Shown piece by piece: positions 60,500 to 64,000 of a stretch of DNA of 64,000 nucleotides. Location of the stretch: the NCBI GenBank assembly GCA_963204835.1, contig CAUJHJ010000040.1, positions 1-64,000 on the forward strand. The letters run 5' to 3'. The number at the start of each line of letters is the position of its first letter. Positions within the stretch are counted from its first letter, which is position 1. Under the pieces are notes generated by a model. It ran no database searches and was not told the origin of the DNA. It saw nothing but the letters and a program-made list of their open reading frames with translations. Both the position numbers and the translations under genes were made by a program. Source of the stretch: Pseudomonadota bacterium. GTDB lineage: Bacteria; Pseudomonadota; Gammaproteobacteria; Steroidobacterales; Steroidobacteraceae.

Positions 60500-60953
60500 C
60501 ATGGCGCCGCAAATCCATCGCGCGGCGGGTCAGCTTGTCGAGCAGCTTCCAGAGCGCATCGCGCTCCCGCAAGTCGAGCGACGCGAGCAGCGCCGCCTCG
60601 TAGGCGAGCGCATAGGGCGCGACCTTCGCGTACACGGCGGTGCCGGCGCGCGACAGGCGCAGCGCGGAGCGCCTGCGGTCGTGGCTCGAGGTCGCCCGCG
60701 CGACTCGGCCCGCGCGGCGCAGCGACGCCACGGCGCGGCTGACCGCCACCTTGTCCATCGCCGTGCGGGCGGCCACCTCGGCCGCACTCATGCCGGATTG
60801 CTCCCCGAGCGCGGCGACCACCCGCCACTCGGAAATGCTGAGGCCGAAGCGCTCGACATAGGCCGCGGCGATGGCGCTGCTGACCAGGTTGGTCAGCACG
60901 GACAGGCGGTACGGGACGAAGCGGTCGAGCTGCAGGCTGGGTGCTTGGGCCAT
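60495..60953 (-). CDS. MarR-family transcriptional regulator
   Basis: A 152-residue winged-helix regulator. The core is FGLSISEWRVVAALGEQSGMSAAEVAARTAMDKVAVSRAVASLRRAG, followed by the wing RATSSHDRRRSALRLSRAGTAVY and a C-terminal dimerisation helix. It is of the HpcR/tyrosine-catabolism type by position, divergent from hppD, and probably represses it; ligands of MarR proteins are often phenolic acids. The ATG at 60953 is 47 bases from the hppD ATG, so the shared region holds its operator. Confidence 0.9.
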   Translation of the reverse strand: MAQAPSLQLDRFVPYRLSVLTNLVSSAIAAAYVERFGLSISEWRVVAALGEQSGMSAAEVAARTAMDKVAVSRAVASLRRAGRVARATSSHDRRRSALRLSRAGTAVYAKVAPYALAYEAALLASLDLRERDALWKLLDKLTRRAMDLRRHV

Positions 60954-60954
60954 G

Positions 60955-60975
60955 GATGCGTATAATAGTTGCATC
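60955..60975. promoter_or_regulatory. Candidate MarR operator over the hppD -10
   Basis: GATGC...GCATC is an inverted repeat with 11 bases between perfect five-base arms. The hppD -10 TATAAT (60961-60966) lies inside it, so a bound MarR dimer would block RNA polymerase. On the minus strand the site also covers the marR start region. Confidence 0.5.
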
Positions 60976-60999
60976 TGAAACCAATAACAGGTGGTCAGG

Positions 61000-62052
61000 A
61001 TGGTCGCCAGTCTCGACAACCCGATGGGCACCGACGGCTTCGAGTTCGTCGAGTACACGGCCCCGGACCCGGCCCTGCTGCGCAGCCTCTTCGCCCGGAT
61101 GGGATTCCCGGTCACGGCGCGCCATCGCAGCAAGGACGTCACCTTGCATCGCCAGGGCGACGTCAACTTCCTGATCAACGCCGAGCCGGATTCATTTGCG
61201 CAGGGTTTCGCGGCGCAACACGGCCCGTCGGCCTGCGCGATGGCCTTCCGCGTCAGGGATGCGGCGCGCGCCTTCGAGCGGGCGATCGCCCTCGGCGCCA
61301 GGCCGTACCAGGGACGGGTCGGGCCGATGGAGCTCAACATTCCCGCGATCGAGGGCATCGGGGGTTCGCTGCTCTACCTCGTCGACCGCTATGGCGGGCA
61401 GTCGATCTACGACGTCGACTTTCGCGCGGTGGACGAGGGCGCCAGCGCGGCGGGCGTCGGCTTTGCGCAGATCGACCACCTCACGCACAACGTGCAGCGC
61501 GGCGGCATGGACCGGTGGGCGGGGTTCTACGAACGGCTGTTCAATTTCCGCGAGATCCGCTACTTCGACATCGAAGGCCGGCATACCGGGCTCTTCAGCC
61601 GTGCGATGACGAGCCCCTGCGGCAAGATCCGCATCCCGATCAACGAATCGCAGGACGACAAGTCGCAGATCGAGGAGTACCTCAAGCTCTACCACGGCGA
61701 AGGCATCCAGCACATCGCGCTCTCTACCGGCGACATCCAGCGCACCGTCGACCAGTTGCGCGCCCGCGGCGTCGAGTTTCAGGATACGCCCGATACCTAC
61801 TACGAAGGCATCGATGCGCGCGTGCCGCACCACGGCGAGGACATCGCGGCACTGCGCAAGCGCCGCATCCTGATCGACGGCAATCCGGATCGCGGCGAAG
61901 GCACGCTGCTGCAGATCTTCACGCAGAACGTGATCGGCCCGATTTTCTTCGAAGTGATCCAGCGCAAGGGCAATGAGGGATTCGGCGAAGGCAACTTCCG
62001 TGCCCTGTTCGAGTCGATCGAGCTGGACCAGGTTCGTCGCGGAGTGATCTAG
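61000..62052 (+). CDS. hppD: 4-hydroxyphenylpyruvate dioxygenase
   Basis: A 350-residue non-haem iron dioxygenase converting 4-hydroxyphenylpyruvate to homogentisate in tyrosine catabolism. The three iron ligands are seen in IDHLTHNV, GIQHIALST and GPIFFEVIQRKG, and the C-terminal block GNFRALFESIELDQVRRG is diagnostic. AGGTGG precedes the ATG at 61000 by five bases; a GTG nine bases upstream is less likely. It is divergent from marR. No homogentisate dioxygenase or maleylacetoacetate genes follow in the window. Confidence 0.97.
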   Translation: MVASLDNPMGTDGFEFVEYTAPDPALLRSLFARMGFPVTARHRSKDVTLHRQGDVNFLINAEPDSFAQGFAAQHGPSACAMAFRVRDAARAFERAIALGARPYQGRVGPMELNIPAIEGIGGSLLYLVDRYGGQSIYDVDFRAVDEGASAAGVGFAQIDHLTHNVQRGGMDRWAGFYERLFNFREIRYFDIEGRHTGLFSRAMTSPCGKIRIPINESQDDKSQIEEYLKLYHGEGIQHIALSTGDIQRTVDQLRARGVEFQDTPDTYYEGIDARVPHHGEDIAALRKRRILIDGNPDRGEGTLLQIFTQNVIGPIFFEVIQRKGNEGFGEGNFRALFESIELDQVRRGVI

Positions 62053-62212
62053 GGCGGTGGGCGGCGCGCCGGAGGAGGAGCGGGGCATCCGGCTCCTCGC
62101 GGGTCGAGCGCCGCCGGCGGCGGTCCCCTCGTCGCGGCGGCGGCCGGCTACCCAATATGGGCTGCCTGATTGAGAGGCGAGTTGTGTCTTGCAAGCTGTC
62201 GGCCAGAGGCGC

Positions 62213-62293
62213 GGTGATTCATCCGCCGACGAGCGTGGCGGGCACGCCATCGAAGATGGCGCGCCCGGATAGCGAGGAGGTGGATGAATCATC
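62213..62293. repeat. Long palindromic element
   Basis: An 81-bp nested inverted repeat in the 289-bp gap after hppD. The outer arms TGATTCATCC/GGATGAATCA pair perfectly (13 of the outer arm with one mismatch further in), the inner arms GGGCACGCCATC/GATGGCGCGCCC pair with one mismatch around GAA. The whole can fold as a single long hairpin with internal loops. It could be a MITE-like element or a strong terminator after hppD and zapE; no coding capacity is evident. The remainder of the gap holds only GC-rich sequence with no recognised gene. Confidence 0.6.
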
Positions 62294-62341
62294 GTGCCCC
62301 GGCCCGCAACCCGCATCACGGATCACGCAACCCGCCGCCCC

Positions 62342-63433
62342 TCAACCATGCGATCGCGCCAGGTACTGCTCCGTCTGCATCTCGGCCAGCCGGCTCGATG
62401 TGCGCTGGAACTCGAAGGCGAGGCGCGTGCCGCGATACAGGCGCTCGGGCGGCGCAGCGGCGCTCAGCGCGAGGTTGACGCCGCGGTCATACAACTCGTC
62501 GATCAGCGAGATGAAGCGGCGGGCCGCATTGTCGCCCGTCTCGTCGAACACCGGGACATTGGACAACAGGACGGCGGGGTAGTCGCCGGCGATTTCGATG
62601 TAGTCGTCCTGGCCGCGCGGGCCCTCGCAGAGCGCCGCGAACTCGAACCACGCGGCGTTGTGGCTTTCGCGCAGGACTTCGATCGGCCGTCCCGCGATCT
62701 CGATCTGCCCTGCCGCGACGCCGGGGCCGCCGGCGAAGAACTCGAACAGGCGGGCCATGGCCGCAGGCGTCGCCGCGAGCTGCGAGTCGAGATAAAGCGA
62801 CGCCTTGGCCAGTTCGCGCAACCGGTAGTCGGTGCCGGCGTCCACCGCGACGACCTCGGTGTGCTTCTCGAGCATCGCGATCGCCGGCAGGAAGCGGCGG
62901 CGCTGCAGCCCGTCGCGGTAGAGGCCGGCGGGCGGCACGTTCGAGGTGAACACCAGCGTGACGCCGCGATCGTGCAGGGCGGCGAACAGGCGCGCGAGGA
63001 TCATCGCGTCGGCGATGTCGTTGACGTGCAGTTCATCGAGGCACAGCACGCGCAGCCCCGTCGCGAAGCGGTCGGCGACGACCTGCAGGGGCGACTCGGT
63101 CTGCGCGAGGGTCTTCAATTGCGCATGCACTTCGTGCATGAAGCGGTGGAAGTGCCGGCGACGCTTGCCCTCGAAGGGCAGGCTTTCGTGGAAGGCGTCC
63201 ATCAGCAGCGTCTTGCCGCGGCCGACTCCGCCCCAGAGATAGACGCCGCGTTCGGCCGCTGACCGCGGCGGGCGCAGCAGGCGTCGCATGCGCGCGAGCG
63301 GCTTGCGTTCCGCGCGCTCCGCGGCGATCAGCCGCCGGCGCAGGTCTTCGAGCCGCGCGATGGCGGCGAGCTGCGAAGCGTCCGGCGCGTATCCGCGCCG
63401 CTCGAGCTCGCGCGCGAGGAGCGGGGCGGGCAT
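62342..63433 (-). CDS. zapE: Cell division protein ZapE (AFG1-like ATPase)
   Basis: A 363-residue AFG1-like ATPase that in E. coli acts on the FtsZ ring during late division. Walker A is WGGVGRGKTLLMDAF, Walker B VLCLDELHVNDIADAMIL; sensor-1 region VTLVFTSNVPP, and the family-specific ends YRGTRLAFEFQRTSSRLAEMQ are present. The ATG at 63433 follows the acetoacetyl-CoA synthetase stop by two bases, so the two genes are co-transcribed. Length is normal (E. coli 375). Confidence 0.94.
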   Translation of the reverse strand: MPAPLLARELERRGYAPDASQLAAIARLEDLRRRLIAAERAERKPLARMRRLLRPPRSAAERGVYLWGGVGRGKTLLMDAFHESLPFEGKRRRHFHRFMHEVHAQLKTLAQTESPLQVVADRFATGLRVLCLDELHVNDIADAMILARLFAALHDRGVTLVFTSNVPPAGLYRDGLQRRRFLPAIAMLEKHTEVVAVDAGTDYRLRELAKASLYLDSQLAATPAAMARLFEFFAGGPGVAAGQIEIAGRPIEVLRESHNAAWFEFAALCEGPRGQDDYIEIAGDYPAVLLSNVPVFDETGDNAARRFISLIDELYDRGVNLALSAAAPPERLYRGTRLAFEFQRTSSRLAEMQTEQYLARSHG

Positions 63434-63435
63434 CG

Positions 63436-64000
63436 TCAATCGGCGAGTTCGGGCAGGTCCCGGAACAGCTCGAGCGCCGCGGGATTCGCCAGTGCGTCGC
63501 GATTGGCGACCGGCTTGCCGTGCACCATGTCGCGAACCGCAAGCTCGACCAGCTTGCCGCTCAGGGTGCGCGGCAGGTCGGGCACCGCGATGATCTTCGC
63601 GGGCACGTGCCGCGGCGTCGTATTGCGGCGGATCGTGTCGCGGATGCGGGCGCGCAGCGCATCGTCGAGTGCGGCGCCGGCGCGCAGTCGCACGAACAGC
63701 ACCACGCGCACGTCGCCCTCCCACTGCTGGCCAATGGCGAGCGACTCCAGCACTTCGGCCAGTTGTTCGACCTGGCGGTAGATCTCGGCGGTGCCGATGC
63801 GCACGCCGCCAGGGTTCAGCACGGCGTCCGAACGGCCGTAGATGATGAAGCCGCCGTGGATGGTTTCGAGTGCGTCGTCGCCGTGATGCCAGGTGTTCCC
63901 GAAACGCTCGAAGTAGGCCGCGCGGTAGCGCTTGCCGTCCGGGTCGTTCCAGAAGCCGACCGGCATCGAGGGAAAGGGGGCCGCGCAGACGAGTTCGCCG
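63436..64000 (-). CDS. Acetoacetyl-CoA synthetase, C-terminal part (5' end beyond the window)
   Basis: The last about 188 residues of an ANL-superfamily ligase. Visible are the adenylate-forming C-terminal domain features [39 protein letters not shown], with the hinge region, and the catalytic-lysine motif [21 protein letters not shown], then [14 protein letters not shown], which is specific to acetoacetate-CoA ligases rather than to acetyl-CoA synthetase. It would activate acetoacetate to acetoacetyl-CoA. The gene runs off the right edge of the window. Confidence 0.9.
   Translation of the reverse strand, partial: GELVCAAPFPSMPVGFWNDPDGKRYRAAYFERFGNTWHHGDDALETIHGGFIIYGRSDAVLNPGGVRIGTAEIYRQVEQLAEVLESLAIGQQWEGDVRVVLFVRLRAGAALDDALRARIRDTIRRNTTPRHVPAKIIAVPDLPRTLSGKLVELAVRDMVHGKPVANRDALANPAALELFRDLPELAD

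Noticed and set aside
56984..60742. 1252-codon plus-strand frame opposite NAD-GDH
   Set aside because: Shadow frame generated by codon bias of the GDH gene.

Overview
The window is a GC-rich, densely coded chromosomal segment of a Gram-negative proteobacterium. The evidence is three TonB-dependent receptors, an OprB-type porin, lipoproteins, HtpX, ZapE, RraB-like and ISC-type ferredoxin genes, short gaps, many ATGA stop/start overlaps and frequent GTG/TTG starts. The gene mix (180-kDa NAD-glutamate dehydrogenase, spinster-type MFS, MarR plus 4-hydroxyphenylpyruvate dioxygenase, many TonB receptors) fits a Gammaproteobacterium of the Steroidobacterales/Nevskiales/Xanthomonadales kind; this placement is inference. 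No phage, IS element, CRISPR array or integrase was seen.

Layout. 0-7 kb: end of an amidohydrolase, a c-type cytochrome, then a tight minus-strand run htpX, acyl-CoA desaturase, FAD-linked 2-hydroxyacid dehydrogenase, MFS transporter, lipoprotein hydrolase, DUF4112. 7-10 kb: proBA behind a promoter almost on top of the proB start. 10-14 kb: molybdopterin operon moaA-moaC-(mobA::moaD)-(moaE::moeB::rhodanese), with two fusion genes. 14-17 kb: small secreted proteins, an Fe-S type HTH regulator and tRNA-Arg(TCG). 17-20 kb: zwf-pgl facing gnd. 20-31 kb: TPR-GGDEF protein, SDR, MBL hydrolase, double ABC ATPase, a degenerate serine-hydrolase lipoprotein, MFS, porin, a beta-propeller protein with a histone-like tail, LysR and gamma carbonic anhydrase.

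32-44 kb is a complete hexuronate catabolic island. A minus-strand operon (gntR, uxaC, uxuB, eda, exuT-like) is divergent from manD-kdgK, and is followed by a secreted carboxylesterase divergent from a TonB receptor. Together they would import uronate or uronate esters, isomerise, reduce, dehydrate, phosphorylate and cleave them to pyruvate and glyceraldehyde-3-phosphate. The TonB receptor carries one in-frame amber codon. A shared TTGGTAAC word near the gntR start and at the esterase/receptor promoter suggests common control.

44-51 kb: PhzF and Rieske genes, then a thiamine-salvage operon under a TPP riboswitch (TonB receptor, YkoF-like protein, PnuT-like permease, aminoglycoside phosphotransferase-fold kinase), then ferredoxin, enoyl-CoA hydratase and RraB-like genes. 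51-64 kb: a third TonB receptor, gpmA, a GT2 glycosyltransferase, NAD-GDH, marR divergent from hppD, a long palindromic element, zapE and the 3' part of an acetoacetyl-CoA synthetase gene.

Most notable: the two Moco fusions, the amber-interrupted receptor with its operator-like repeat, the riboswitch operon whose Shine-Dalgarno lies inside the aptamer, and the near-leaderless proB. No wholly unknown multi-gene system was identified with confidence.
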